A DNA stretch of 64,000 nt from Oscillospiraceae bacterium (GCA_031256825.1 JAIRPV010000004.1:17402-81401); one strand, 5' to 3'; counted from the stretch's first letter, positions 1-8,490 are shown. Made by a program: numbers and translations. The notes: generated by a model from the letters alone, not told the origin.

Positions 1-136
1 CCGCCATTTCCCATGGTCGAACCTTCTCTTCGGGCATATCCTTGCCCATAAACCAGCGCCCGGGGTGTCGCAGCGCCTCTCGTGTGCGCGCCCGTGATTC
101 CGCCTTCTGCTCAGGGGATGTTTCTTTGTTCGCCAT
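1..136 (-). CDS. Hypothetical protein, N-terminal part only (runs off the window)
   Basis: An open frame starts at an ATG at 136 and runs leftward off the window edge, giving 45 visible residues. It begins MANKETSPEQKAESRARTRE, is charged and looks soluble, with no signal peptide or membrane segment. A GAGG ribosome binding site lies about six bases before the start. It is absent from the ORF track because no stop is visible. The promoter and hairpin-rich leader at 184-408 point at it. I do not recognise the family. Confidence 0.45.
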   Translation of the reverse strand, partial: MANKETSPEQKAESRARTREALRHPGRWFMGKDMPEEKVRPWEMA

Positions 137-183
137 AGAAACCTCAGCCTTTCCGTCATATGTTTTCCAGGGTCGTTGACGCA

Positions 184-379
184 ATAAAAATCGTTCGAAT
201 GCGAGCGATTTTGTGCACTAAAAATTTGCGCTGCCTGATATGATAACGCGACTGATAACGCGATCGGGAGCGATATCCATGCCGTTTTTGCCCGCCGGAG
301 CAAAAAATCGCTCCGTTTAGCCCCTGCACTTTTCCCTTCTGCAAACCATTTGCTGTCTCATTGTCGAAAAACCAATGTT
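184..379 (-). promoter_or_regulatory. Leader or small RNA with two hairpins upstream of the gene at 1-136
   Basis: Downstream of the minus-strand promoter at 380-408 lie about 240 bases without a convincing gene. Two hairpins stand out. CGGAGC/GCTCCG lies at 296-315. AAAATCG/CGATTTT lies at 187-212 and is followed on the minus strand by a T-run, like an intrinsic terminator. A direct repeat CGCGTTATCA occurs twice in between. This could be a roughly 190-base small RNA or an attenuated leader. No known riboswitch class was recognised. Confidence 0.35.
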
Positions 380-408
380 ATTATAACACCGGATCCACCG
401 GTTGTCAA
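380..408 (-). promoter_or_regulatory. Strong sigma-A-type promoter with a dyad in the spacer
   Basis: On the minus strand TTGACA and TATAAT are separated by 17 bases. The spacer carries the inverted repeat ACCGG-TGGAT-CCGGT. A dyad placed between -35 and -10 suggests a repressor operator, which is an inference. Transcription runs toward the hairpin leader and the gene at 1-136. Confidence 0.65.
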
Positions 409-530
409 GTACAATTTCGCCTCAAGGTTTTTGATCTGCGCGCGCGGAAGCCAAAAGCCGCCTCTGTAAATTATAGCATGTCCGGGAAGAAAAAACAAGC
501 CCAATTTCGCTGTTATTTGCGCGGCGCTCA

Positions 531-683
531 TTAAGGCGTGCCGGGGCCGTTGGGGGTGCCGCCGCTCGCGCCGGTCATACCCGTTGGGCAGCACCAGCAT
601 TCGCACCAATCGTCTGCCGGAATGGCATACGGAACCCAGAGGCAGCCGTTGCAGTCAACATAATAAATCGGGAAACAATCCAT
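531..683 (-). CDS. Small cysteine-rich protein (50 aa)
   Basis: This 50-residue frame is below the ORF track cutoff. It starts at the ATG at 683, preceded by a G-rich stretch (GGGGGTG, about five bases) that may act as a weak ribosome binding site. The first two thirds hold seven cysteines, including a CECWCC cluster at 27-32, mixed with aromatic residues (FPIYYVDCNGCLW). The last 17 residues are Gly/Pro/Thr-rich. No signal peptide is visible. The composition suits a metal-binding or cross-linked spore-coat-type peptide, or conceivably a modified-peptide precursor, but no modification enzyme is adjacent. Function unknown. The regular amino-acid pattern argues that it is a real gene; the weak promoter context keeps confidence low. 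Confidence 0.4.
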   Translation of the reverse strand: MDCFPIYYVDCNGCLWVPYAIPADDWCECWCCPTGMTGASGGTPNGPGTP

Positions 684-812
684 CCAAGCACCCCCACATC
701 CCTGCTATTGTATTCCCAAAAGCCCTCTGTTATGTATGTCGCCGGCGCGCATATTTCTCCCCGCCGCGGGTAAAAATACCAATGGCTACCAAAGAATGCA
801 AGGAGGAATCGT

Positions 813-2909
813 ATGCCGAAAACCAACGAAAAAACAACGCGCATGGGGGCCGACCGCGCGCCCCACAGCGCGGGGAACCAAACCACCAACCAGGGCGTTG
901 GCGTTGCCAACACCGACGACTCGCTCAAGGCAGGCAAGCGCGGGCCAACGTTAATGGAAGACTTCATTTTCCGCGAAAAGATCACCCACTTTGATCACGA
1001 GCGCATCCCCGAGCGCATAGTGCACGCCCGCGGCAGCGGGGCGCACGGTTATTTTCAGGTGTACGAAAGCCTGTCCCATCTGACAAAAGCGCATTTTCTC
1101 AGCGATCCGGCTTTGGTGACGCCCGTTTTCGTCCGGTTTTCCACAGTCGCGGGATCGCGCGGTTCCGCCGATACCGTGCGCGACGTGCGCGGGTTCGCCG
1201 TAAAATTCTATACCCAGCAGGGCAATTACGACATCGTAGGCAACAACATGCCCGTCTTCTTTATCCAGGACGCAATCAAGTTCCCCGATCTGATCCACGC
1301 CGTAAAACCCGAGCCAAACAACGAAATGCCGCAGGCCGCCTCGGCGCACGACACTTTTTGGGATTTTGTCGTCAACACACCGGAGTCGATGCATACGGTG
1401 CTTTGGCTGATGTCGCCGCGCGCGCTGCCGCAAAGCTATCGCATGATGGAAGGCTTCGGCATCCACACCTTCCGCTTTGTCAACGCCGACGGCGAAAGCA
1501 AGTTCGTAAAATTCCACTGGAAGCCGCTGCTGGGCGTGCACTCGCTGGTTTGGGACGAGGCGCAAAAAATTGCCGGCAAAGACGCCGACTTCAACCGCAG
1601 GGATTTGTGGAACAGCATCGCCGCGGGCCATCCCGCCGAGTTCGAGTTCGGCATTCAGGTGCTCGATCCAAAAGACGAGTTCAAGTTCGGCTTTGATATT
1701 CTGGATTGCACAAAGCTTTGGCCGGAAGAACTCGTGCCCGTGCAGCGCGTGGGCAAAATGACCCTCAACGAAAACCCGCAGAATTTCTTCGCCGAAACCG
1801 AGCAGGCGGCGTTCTGCCCGGCCAATATTGTGCCCGGGATCGACTTCACCAACGATCCGCTGCTGCAAGGGCGGCTGTTCTCGTATCTGGATACGCAGCT
1901 GAGCCGCCTGGGCGGGCCAAATTTCCACCAGATCCCCATCAACCGCCCCCTGCCCCCCGTGAATAACGATCAGCGCGACGGCATTCACCAAATGCGGGTG
2001 GACGAAGGCCAAACCGCCTATCATCCGAACGCGCTCAACCGCAACGAGCCGCATTCGGCCCATCAGGGCGAAAGCGCGTTCGCGCACCTGCAAGAAAAAG
2101 TGGACGGCAGCGTGATCCGCGAACGCAGCGAAAGCTTCCGGGATCATTTCAGCCAGGCCGCCATGTTCTGGAACAGCATGAGCGCCTTCGAGCGCAAGCA
2201 TATCATCGACGCGTTTCGCTTCGAGCTGGGCAAGTGCACAAACAAAAACACCCGCCAGCGAACCGTCGATCTGCTGGGGCAGGTCAACGCGGAACTGGCC
2301 GGCGCGGTTGCCGAAGGCCTGGGCATTGTGCCCGCAAAGGCGCGGCCCGCCCAGCCAAACCCCGCCTCTTCCCCCGCGCTGAGCATCGAAAACACCGTCA
2401 AAAGCCCAAAGACGCGCCGCGTCGCGATTTTGATTGAGCAAGGGTTCCAGCAGCAGCAGCTCGACGCGGTAACGCGGGCGCTTGCCGCCGCGGGCGCGCA
2501 GTACGAAATCATTTCCGCCGGCCTGAAGCCGATACCCTCGGCGGAAGGCAAAGCGGCCGAGCCATGCCAAACCTTTGCCACGGCGGCCTCCGTGCTTTAT
2601 GACGCCGTATTTGTGCCGGGCGGCGCGGCGGCGCTGGCGCAAAATGCCGAAGCAAAGCTGTTTGTGGAAGAAGCCTACCGCCACTTTAAAACCATTGGCC
2701 TTTGCGGCGAGGCGGCGCAGCTGCTGGCCGAACAGCCAAACCCCGGCGCTGACTGCTGCCCTTCGGCGGGGGTTGTTGTCTGCGCCGAAAGCCGCGAGAT
2801 ACGCCGCTTTGCCGACGACTTTATCGCGGCGCTGGCCGCCGGCCGGCATTATCAGCGCGCCGGGGCAACGCTTGCGGCGCAGCCAAAGGTGGTGTTGCGG
2901 AAAGGATAA
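813..2909 (+). CDS. katE: Large-subunit (HPII-type) catalase with C-terminal DJ-1/PfpI-like domain
   Basis: Heme catalase that converts hydrogen peroxide to water and oxygen in the cytoplasm. The 698-residue length fits the large-subunit clade. The catalytic His is in [10 protein letters not shown] (H71), the Asn pair is in VGNNMP (144-145), and the proximal heme-binding Arg and Tyr are in GRLFSYLDT (R354, Y358). From about residue 530 a class-I amidotransferase-like fold follows ([11 protein letters not shown]), typical of HPII. The start is fixed by AAGGAGG eight bases upstream. The gene is transcribed alone and ends in a terminator at 2921-2947. In a spore former such an enzyme may be used during sporulation or for oxidative stress; the sequence does not say which. 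A long antisense ORF over it is a codon-bias shadow. Confidence 0.96.
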   Translation: MPKTNEKTTRMGADRAPHSAGNQTTNQGVGVANTDDSLKAGKRGPTLMEDFIFREKITHFDHERIPERIVHARGSGAHGYFQVYESLSHLTKAHFLSDPALVTPVFVRFSTVAGSRGSADTVRDVRGFAVKFYTQQGNYDIVGNNMPVFFIQDAIKFPDLIHAVKPEPNNEMPQAASAHDTFWDFVVNTPESMHTVLWLMSPRALPQSYRMMEGFGIHTFRFVNADGESKFVKFHWKPLLGVHSLVWDEAQKIAGKDADFNRRDLWNSIAAGHPAEFEFGIQVLDPKDEFKFGFDILDCTKLWPEELVPVQRVGKMTLNENPQNFFAETEQAAFCPANIVPGIDFTNDPLLQGRLFSYLDTQLSRLGGPNFHQIPINRPLPPVNNDQRDGIHQMRVDEGQTAYHPNALNRNEPHSAHQGESAFAHLQEKVDGSVIRERSESFRDHFSQAAMFWNSMSAFERKHIIDAFRFELGKCTNKNTRQRTVDLLGQVNAELAGAVAEGLGIVPAKARPAQPNPASSPALSIENTVKSPKTRRVAILIEQGFQQQQLDAVTRALAAAGAQYEIISAGLKPIPSAEGKAAEPCQTFATAASVLYDAVFVPGGAAALAQNAEAKLFVEEAYRHFKTIGLCGEAAQLLAEQPNPGADCCPSAGVVVCAESREIRRFADDFIAALAAGRHYQRAGATLAAQPKVVLRKG

Positions 2910-2920
2910 CCCCCCGCGCA

Positions 2921-2947
2921 AAAAGAACCCCCTGCCGGGGTTCTTTT
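2921..2947 (+). terminator. Intrinsic terminator after katE
   Basis: AAAGAACCCC pairs perfectly with GGGGTTCTTT around a five-base loop and is followed by TTT. It can serve katE and, given its A/T-flanked symmetry, the convergent spoIIIA operon too. Confidence 0.9.
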
Positions 2948-2983
2948 TTATGCCGTTTCTATGATCCTTCCCCGCGCCCGGGG

Positions 2984-3547
2984 CTAGCGGTTCAGCTCCA
3001 CAATCGTCACCCGATCCGAGTCCAGCCCGGTTTTGCCCAGCAAAATCTCTTTGATCTGCAGCGCCGTCGCCCCGTCGATTGGCTCGCCGCCCAGCACCGC
3101 CTGAACGTTTTCGTCGTCAATCATAACCAGGCACTCGCTGCCGGTTTTCGCTGTAATGAGCGATTCGCAGTCGGCCTCGAGCTTAATGGCGCTGGCCAGC
3201 TTTTGCAGCGATTTCCCCGCGTCGGCAACCGCTTTGGCGCTGGCCTTCGAGTCGGTGATCACAGCATCGAGGGTTTCTTTCGCCTCGTCGTGGGCCGCTT
3301 GCCGCCGCAGCTTCGCCCCGGCAAAATATTCCCCGGCCGCCGTGCTGTAAGGGTTGTGAACATACTGCGAGTCGCCCAGGTGCTCGTTGGGCGTTGTGTT
3401 GGCGGCCGCCGCCGTGGTCGCAGCCATCGGCTTGCCGTCCACAGCCGTGTCGGGCCGCGAATAATACCAGTTCACAAACACCGCCGCCCCCAGGGCCAAT
3501 ACCAGGGTCATCAGTACCAGCTGCCGTTTTTTCAAGAGTTTTTTCAT
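2984..3547 (-). CDS. spoIIIAH: Stage III sporulation protein AH
   Basis: SpoIIIAH sits in the mother-cell engulfing membrane and pairs with forespore SpoIIQ across the intermembrane space to build the feeding channel needed for late forespore gene expression. The 187-residue protein has a positively charged start, one membrane segment (about residues 9-28) and an exported coiled, EscJ/YscJ-like C-terminal domain. It is the last gene of spoIIIA, 55 bases after spoIIIAG. The start follows AGGAG. The C-terminal region (TGLDSDRVTIVELNR) fits the family ring-forming domain. Confidence 0.93.
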   Translation of the reverse strand: MKKLLKKRQLVLMTLVLALGAAVFVNWYYSRPDTAVDGKPMAATTAAAANTTPNEHLGDSQYVHNPYSTAAGEYFAGAKLRRQAAHDEAKETLDAVITDSKASAKAVADAGKSLQKLASAIKLEADCESLITAKTGSECLVMIDDENVQAVLGGEPIDGATALQIKEILLGKTGLDSDRVTIVELNR

Positions 3548-3602
3548 TGCATACTCCTCCGCTTCGTTTGATTTTTGTTTTGATATGACCGCTGCGGCAA
3601 TG

Positions 3603-4178
3603 TTACCCCAGCCTTGCCACGCTCACTTTGTTCGCGCCAACGCCCAGCACCGCCGTCACCATTTCAATGATGCTCTGGCGCACGAGCAGGTCGTCGCCGC
3701 CCTGGCAGACCACCGCTACGCCCCGCACCTGCGGCTCCACCATCTTCAGCACAAGGCCCTGCTGGCCGCTGCCCGTGCCAATGGTAACATACTGCTTGTC
3801 GGCGCTGAGCGATTCTTCGCTGCCCGCGTCGCTTTCGCTGTGTTTCTGGTCGGTCTTGCCCTGCGTGGCGTAGATCGGTTCGCTCCCGCTGTCCAGCGTC
3901 AGCATCACCCGCGTTTCCCCCGCTCCGGCAATGGCGCCAATGGTCTCCTGCAACCGCCGCTCCAGCTGCTGTTCGTAGTCGGTCAGATCCACCCGTATGT
4001 TCTCTGTGCCAACGGCGTTGGCTTTGCCGCCCGCCTGCGGGCTTCCGCCCGTCAGGGATGTGACGCACAGCAGCAAAATCCCGGCCAGCCCCGCCGCCAA
4101 TACCACTGCCTGCCATTTGCTGATCTTCATTTTCCGCAGCCAGGCGGCCAGCGCGCCGCCCTTTTGCCCCTCATCCAA
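3603..4178 (-). CDS. spoIIIAG: Stage III sporulation protein AG
   Basis: SpoIIIAG is a ring-forming component of the SpoIIIA-SpoIIQ channel. The 191-residue protein has a short cytoplasmic N-terminus, one membrane helix at about residues 22-42 and an exported domain carrying the family pattern GAGETRVMLTLDSG. It lies six bases after spoIIIAF, so the two are probably translationally coupled. Operon order and length both match the family. Confidence 0.93.
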   Translation of the reverse strand: MDEGQKGGALAAWLRKMKISKWQAVVLAAGLAGILLLCVTSLTGGSPQAGGKANAVGTENIRVDLTDYEQQLERRLQETIGAIAGAGETRVMLTLDSGSEPIYATQGKTDQKHSESDAGSEESLSADKQYVTIGTGSGQQGLVLKMVEPQVRGVAVVCQGGDDLLVRQSIIEMVTAVLGVGANKVSVARLG

Positions 4179-4184
4179 GCGGCG

Positions 4185-4655
4185 TCACCCCTTTCTTTCG
4201 TTCACTTCTATTTCCACATCCAGTCCCGCGGCCTCCCGCAGCGCGGCGGCCAGCCCGCCGGTGTCCGTCCCGGGCGGCAGCGCCACCCTGCATGTTGCTA
4301 TGTTTATGCTCCCTTCGGGCAGAATATCCGTAGCCAGCACAATTTGTCCGGAAATTTTTCGCCTGTCCAAAACTTCCGTAATCCGCGCGCGCAGTTCCGT
4401 TTCCACAGCCGCCTGAATCTGCCGCGAAACCGCCGCGTCAAAGTTGGGCAGCGTGGCTTCGGCCTCCGGCAGGAATTCCAGGTTCAGGCCCCGCCGCCCG
4501 TTGAACAGCGGCGACAAAAACGCGCACAGCAAAAACACCGCCACCACCGTGCGCACAGCCTTCTGCACCGATCCCTTCGGGGTCATCAGCCAAACGATAC
4601 CCCCGGCCAGCGCCGAAAGCGCCACAGTCAGCGCCCAGTTGCGTATGGCATCCAT
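4185..4655 (-). CDS. spoIIIAF: Stage III sporulation protein AF
   Basis: SpoIIIAF is an inner component of the SpoIIIA complex in the mother-cell membrane. The 156-residue protein has two N-terminal membrane segments (about 7-26 and 33-50) and a soluble domain of about 100 residues with beta-alpha character. It sits six bases after spoIIIAE and six before spoIIIAG in the standard order. Confidence 0.9.
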   Translation of the reverse strand: MDAIRNWALTVALSALAGGIVWLMTPKGSVQKAVRTVVAVFLLCAFLSPLFNGRRGLNLEFLPEAEATLPNFDAAVSRQIQAAVETELRARITEVLDRRKISGQIVLATDILPEGSINIATCRVALPPGTDTGGLAAALREAAGLDVEIEVNERKG

Positions 4656-4661
4656 CCGGCG

Positions 4662-5810
4662 CTACCCCCCCTTTCCAATCGTAATCACCAGCCCCGTGGA
4701 TACCAGCAGAATCGCCGCGTTAAAGATCACGCACGCGCTTAAGATCGCCACGGCATAGGCCGCGCTTTTGAACATCCCGGCGGCGCGATCCTGCGCGAAC
4801 AGTTCGCTGGCCGCCGCCAGCAGCTTCAACATGGCCGACCAGAGCAGCAGTTCCGCCAGAACCGGCGCGTAAATAAGCAGCCCGGCAATCAGCGCAAAGC
4901 CGCCAACCGCCCCTTTGACCAGCGAAACCGAACTCAAAATCGCTCCGCAGGCTTCGCTGAGCGCCCCGCCCACCAGCGGCACGCTGTTGGCCGCGATTTT
5001 TACGCCGCGCACCACCATCGCATCCGCCGTGTTGGCAATCAGGCTCTTTACGCCCAGCCAGGCCGAAAATAACCCCGCCAGCACCGCAAACGTGCCGATA
5101 ACCGCTTTTTTGATCCCCCCCGCCACCGCCGAAAGCTTCACATCCTTCACCGTCGCATCCACCAGGCTCAGGCCCAGCACAATGCCCGTGCAGGGGATAA
5201 TCACCCCGTCGGCCAGCTGCGAAAGCCCTCGCGCCGCCGCAAACGTCAGCGTATGATAGCTCAGCGCCAGCGACGGATTCCCCGCCGCCGTGATGATTCC
5301 CGCCAGAATGGGAATCAGCAGCAGCCCAAAGCCGTTGCCCGCCTGCACCACCCCCGCCGCGCCCTTCATCAGTTCCGAAAGGCCCGGCAGCAGCAAAATC
5401 AGCGCCAGCATGCTCCCCGCCACCTCAATGGTATGGCGGGTTTTTTCGTCGTCAGGCAGCGCGCTGAAGCAAAACGAGAGCATCACCACAACGCAAAGGG
5501 CCATTGCCCCGGCCTTTGCCGCCCGGGGCAGCGCGCCCGAAATCATGCCGAACAGCACCGTGATGATGTCGCGCGGCGAAGCCTTCAGCAGCGCATAAAG
5601 GTCAATCCCATCCACCCCCAGGGCGGCAAGGTTTTCCCGCGTGTCCTCCGGCAGCGCTTCCAGCAGCTGGTTCGCGCCGGAATCTTCCAGCTGCTGGCCG
5701 TAGGCTGCGGGCAGCGGCTGTTCTTCGGCAGCCAGCGCGGGCATGGGCAGCAGGCAGAAAACGCTTGCGAGCACTCCGGCAATCATTAGTTTTTTCATCG
5801 GTATTTTCAT
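4662..5810 (-). CDS. spoIIIAE: Stage III sporulation protein AE
   Basis: This polytopic membrane protein of the SpoIIIA channel has 382 residues. It has an N-terminal signal-like helix (MKKLMIAGVLASVFCLL), a soluble stretch, then seven or so hydrophobic segments from about residue 90 to the end. The TTG, GGA and KSLI-type loops match the family. GGAGG lies before the ATG at 5810; a second ATG four codons in is possible. The upstream gap to spoIIIAD holds a minisatellite (5813-5938) instead of the usual few bases. Confidence 0.93.
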   Translation of the reverse strand: MKIPMKKLMIAGVLASVFCLLPMPALAAEEQPLPAAYGQQLEDSGANQLLEALPEDTRENLAALGVDGIDLYALLKASPRDIITVLFGMISGALPRAAKAGAMALCVVVMLSFCFSALPDDEKTRHTIEVAGSMLALILLLPGLSELMKGAAGVVQAGNGFGLLLIPILAGIITAAGNPSLALSYHTLTFAAARGLSQLADGVIIPCTGIVLGLSLVDATVKDVKLSAVAGGIKKAVIGTFAVLAGLFSAWLGVKSLIANTADAMVVRGVKIAANSVPLVGGALSEACGAILSSVSLVKGAVGGFALIAGLLIYAPVLAELLLWSAMLKLLAAASELFAQDRAAGMFKSAAYAVAILSACVIFNAAILLVSTGLVITIGKGG

Positions 5811-5812
5811 CT

Positions 5813-5938
5813 TCCCGCCTCCTGACTCCTCCCCCTGTCCTTACTTCCTAACCCCTATCCCCTATCTCCCTATATCCCCTACTCCCTATCTCCCCTATCC
5901 CCCCTAATTCCTGCTCCCTAATCCCTAACCCCTAATCA
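5813..5938. repeat. Degenerate heptamer minisatellite between spoIIIAD and spoIIIAE
   Basis: About 125 bases consist of imperfect pyrimidine-rich units such as CTCCCTA, CCCCTAT and ATTCCTG. The same unit vocabulary recurs at 48670-49057. The spoIIIAD stop codon lies inside it, and it separates two operon genes that are normally adjacent. Confidence 0.85.
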
Positions 5939-6332
5939 GTCCGACGGCCATTTCCGCCATGCTTTTGAGCAGCGGCAATGTGAGGGCAAGAATCAGCAGG
6001 CGGCCGCCCAATTCCACCAGGTTTGCCAGCGACGAAGAACCCGAGTCGCGGCAAACGTCCGCGGCCAGCTGGGTTGTGATGCAAATCCCCAGCGCTTTGG
6101 CCAGCATCGTGAACGAACCGCTGCCGCCGCCGCCCGCCCCGCCGCCAACGGGCGCAAAGCTGAGCATGCTGTCCACCGTGCCCAGCAGTTCGCGCATGGC
6201 GTCCAGCAGCAGCAGCGCAACCGCAGCCACCCCGCCCAATTGCACAAACATGGCAAACTCCGGTTTCACTTGCCGCACAATCAGCGCCGCCATGCCTGCC
6301 AGCACTGCCGCCGCCGTCAGTTTCCAGACCAT
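5925..6332 (-). CDS. spoIIIAD: Stage III sporulation protein AD
   Basis: SpoIIIAD is a small multi-spanning membrane protein of the SpoIIIA channel. I choose the ATG at 6332 (MVWKL, 135 residues) rather than the TTG at 6356 because GGGAGG sits nine bases before it; this also matches the family length. Four hydrophobic segments are visible, with a glycine/serine-rich loop (GGGAGGGGSGS) in the middle that is unusual and makes the protein slightly longer than typical homologues of about 130 residues. The last codons overlap the minisatellite. Confidence 0.92.
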   Translation of the reverse strand: MVWKLTAAAVLAGMAALIVRQVKPEFAMFVQLGGVAAVALLLLDAMRELLGTVDSMLSFAPVGGGAGGGGSGSFTMLAKALGICITTQLAADVCRDSGSSSLANLVELGGRLLILALTLPLLKSMAEMAVGLIRG

Positions 6333-6406
6333 ATTCGACGTCCTCCCGCATTCCAATTAAAAATGATTTCGGATGACCGCGCGCCATTGCCCGCCGGAAC
6401 CGCCCT

Positions 6407-6601
6407 TTACATGGGGATCATCGCCTTCACCGTGTCCAGCAGGTTCAGCAGCTGGGGGATGAGCATCATCAGGATGACCACCACGCCGGCGAGCACAACG
6501 AGCATGCCGTATTCGTCACGGCCAATTTTGGCCAGCACCTGGTGAAGTATTGCCACAAGAATACCCACCATGGCAATTTTTAGAACGATTGTCAAATCCA
6601 T
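6407..6601 (-). CDS. spoIIIAC: Stage III sporulation protein AC
   Basis: SpoIIIAC is a 64-residue membrane protein with two helices, matching the family length exactly. The ORF track extends it to 6808, but that extension is read-through of the 118-bp repeats. The ATG at 6601 follows AAGGAG. The sequence MDLTIVLKIAMVGILVAIL and the ending with a short LLDTVKAM motif are typical. It is separated from spoIIIAB by about 400 bases of tandem repeats. Confidence 0.93.
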   Translation of the reverse strand: MDLTIVLKIAMVGILVAILHQVLAKIGRDEYGMLVVLAGVVVILMMLIPQLLNLLDTVKAMIPM

Positions 6602-6653
6602 TGCTTTGCTCCTTTTTTTGTGATGAAATAACGCAAAAATGTTACATGGGCAG

Positions 6654-7000
6654 GGGCTTTGTTCGCGATTCCGAAATTTCGGATTTTCATAAAAAGCCCC
6701 TCCGGGGAGGCCCTTTTTCCTGTCTGCCATTCCGAAATTTCGAACTATCATAAAAATGCGCGCGGCTCCGGGGGCTTTGTTCGCGATTCCGAAATTTCGG
6801 ATTCTCATAAAAAGCCCCTCCGGGGAGGCCCTTTTTCCTGTCCGCCATTCCGAAATTCCGAACTATCATAAAAACGCGCGCGGCTCCGGTGGCTTTGTTC
6901 GTGATTCCGAAATTTCGGATTTTCATAAAAAGCCCCTCCGGGGAGGCCCTTTTTCCTGTCCGCCATTCCGAAATTTCGAACTATCGTAAAAACGCGCGCA
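6654..7000. repeat. Three tandem 118-bp repeats inside the spoIIIA operon
   Basis: Units begin near 6654, 6772 and 6890, with a period of exactly 118 bases. Each holds the palindrome TCCGAAATTTCGGA (or a one-base variant), a hairpin AAAAAGCCCCTCC/GGGGAGGCCCTTTTT flanked by A5 and T5 like a bidirectional terminator, and a second half-palindrome ATTCCGAAATTTCGAA. All frames are open by composition, which produces spurious ORFs. The motif family recurs at 58745-59194. Confidence 0.95.
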
Positions 7001-7013
7001 ATCGCAAAATCGC

Positions 7014-7514
7014 TCACAAGAACAAAATCATCACCGTCAGCCCGGCCAATATGCCCAGCAAAAAGAGCGCCTTGCCGCGTTGATCGCGCCGGGCGCGCGC
7101 CTGTTCCAGCAGCGCCCGCAGCTGTTCTTCCAGCACCAGCAGCGCTTCGCACTGCCCGTCGGCGTCGAGCGCGCCCAAAATTTCCGCCAGCGGCAGCAGC
7201 GCCCGGCGATCTTCTTCCTTCAGCGCGGGGCTGTTGCCCGCCACGGCGCCGCGCCAGGCCTGCGGAAAAGCCGCTCCGGCGCGCAGTTCCCGCAGGGCGC
7301 AGGGCAAAAAGGCGGGGCACTGCCCGGCAGCACAGCATTCGGCCAGCATGCGCCCCAGGGGCGGCCGGCTGAATTGCAGCTGCGCCCGCATGCCGGCGAG
7401 CATGCGCAGGGCGGCCTCGAGTTCCCGCGCGCGCTGCGCCAGCGCCCGCGCCGCCATTGCTCCGGCCGCGCCGCAGGCAAGAAGAATCATCGCCAGCGCA
7501 ACATTTTTCAGCAT
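7014..7514 (-). CDS. spoIIIAB: Stage III sporulation protein AB
   Basis: SpoIIIAB (166 residues) is a membrane-anchored protein with type-II secretion-like helical folding. N- and C-terminal hydrophobic segments (about 4-22 and 150-166) flank an alanine/leucine-rich helical region. The motif pattern SRPPLGRML and the C-terminal GKALFLLGILAGLT agree with the family. It follows spoIIIAA by 33 bases. Its 3' end abuts the last 118-bp repeat. Confidence 0.9.
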   Translation of the reverse strand: MLKNVALAMILLACGAAGAMAARALAQRARELEAALRMLAGMRAQLQFSRPPLGRMLAECCAAGQCPAFLPCALRELRAGAAFPQAWRGAVAGNSPALKEEDRRALLPLAEILGALDADGQCEALLVLEEQLRALLEQARARRDQRGKALFLLGILAGLTVMILFL

Positions 7515-7547
7515 AAAACGCCTTCTTCCTGTGTGGTTTGAACAGCC

Positions 7548-8465
7548 CTACGGCAGGGTGTGCACGGCGTATTCTCCCGGCGAAGACAGGTGCGCCAGCG
7601 CCTGGAACGCCCGCAAATCCAGCAGACGGCGCACAACGGGGCGATCCACGGCCTCTTGCGCGCTGCCCGCGTGCACCGTTGCCGCAAAGCGCACGCCCGC
7701 GCCCAACCCCGCCTCCAGGGCCGCAGCGTCGGGCAGGCCGCCCAGTTCGTCGCAGACAATCACCTCGGGCGACAGCGAACGGATGGCCAGCAGAATCCCT
7801 TCGCCTTTGGGGTATCCGGTGAGCACGTCGGTATTTGGGCCAACGCCGCAGCATGGCTCGGCCCCGCGCGCGCCCGCCAGCTCGCCGCGCTCGTCGATCA
7901 GCGCCACGCGGCGGCACGGGCCGCACAGGCCGGAAGACAGCCGCAGGGCCAAATCGCGCAGCATGGTGGTTTTGCCGGAGCCGGGCGGCCCGGAGATCAA
8001 CACATTGGGCAGCGCGCCGCCCTGGTAAAACTCCCGGCACAGGCGCGCCGCCGCCCCCGGTATCTGCCGGGCAATGCGCAAATTGATGGAAGAGATCTCC
8101 CGCACGGCGGTGACGACGCCGTTTTCGCAAACAGCCGTGCCGCAGACGCCGGCCCGGTGCCCGCCGGGCAATGTGACAAAACCCCGGGCAATGTCTTGCG
8201 TATAGCTATGGACGGAATAGCCGCAGATGGCGCGCAGGGTAAGGTTCAGCTGCTCGGCGGTCAGGCGCGGGCCGTTGTTCTGGAAGAAAGGCGAGACGCC
8301 GCCATGGGATAAGTAAAGCGGCCCTTCGGGCGTTGTGACGGCGACCGGCCCGCCCGCCCGCAGCCGCAGCTCCGTGGCCCGGCCGCGCACATCTTCCGGC
8401 ACAGCCGCCAGCAGCGCGCGCAAAAAGTCTGGCAGAAGCGCCGTGGCCTGCTCGAACGGCTGCAT
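7548..8465 (-). CDS. spoIIIAA: Stage III sporulation protein AA (secretion-type ATPase)
   Basis: SpoIIIAA is a cytoplasmic ATPase, related to type II/IV secretion motors, that powers the SpoIIIA channel. I choose the ATG at 8465 (MQPFEQATAL, 305 residues), preceded by an AAGGGGGG element; the track start at 8612 has no ribosome binding site and a non-homologous extension. Walker A is GPPGSGKTT, and a Walker B-like VIVCDELGG follows. It is the first gene of the operon and probably lies under a sigma-E-type promoter at 8491-8519. Confidence 0.94.
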   Translation of the reverse strand: MQPFEQATALLPDFLRALLAAVPEDVRGRATELRLRAGGPVAVTTPEGPLYLSHGGVSPFFQNNGPRLTAEQLNLTLRAICGYSVHSYTQDIARGFVTLPGGHRAGVCGTAVCENGVVTAVREISSINLRIARQIPGAAARLCREFYQGGALPNVLISGPPGSGKTTMLRDLALRLSSGLCGPCRRVALIDERGELAGARGAEPCCGVGPNTDVLTGYPKGEGILLAIRSLSPEVIVCDELGGLPDAAALEAGLGAGVRFAATVHAGSAQEAVDRPVVRRLLDLRAFQALAHLSSPGEYAVHTLP

Positions 8466-8490
8466 GGACTTGCCCCCCTTCTGTGGTACA

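Noticed and set aside
951-2921. 656-residue minus-strand ORF opposite katE
   Set aside because: It mirrors the catalase, whose catalytic motifs are all present; high GC leaves the antisense frame open. No ribosome binding site and no recognisable motif.
3585-4742. 385-residue plus-strand ORF opposite spoIIIAG/AF
   Set aside because: Arg/His/Gln-rich shadow of two clear spoIIIA genes.
6659-6989. ORFs of 67-79 residues made of FRNSE/KPLRGG-type repeats
   Set aside because: They are translations of the 118-bp repeats in both strands with no start signals; not proteins.
6805-8130. 441-residue minus-strand ORF over spoIIIAA/spoIIIAB and the repeats
   Set aside because: Out of frame with two well-supported genes; the C-terminal part is repeat sequence read as protein.
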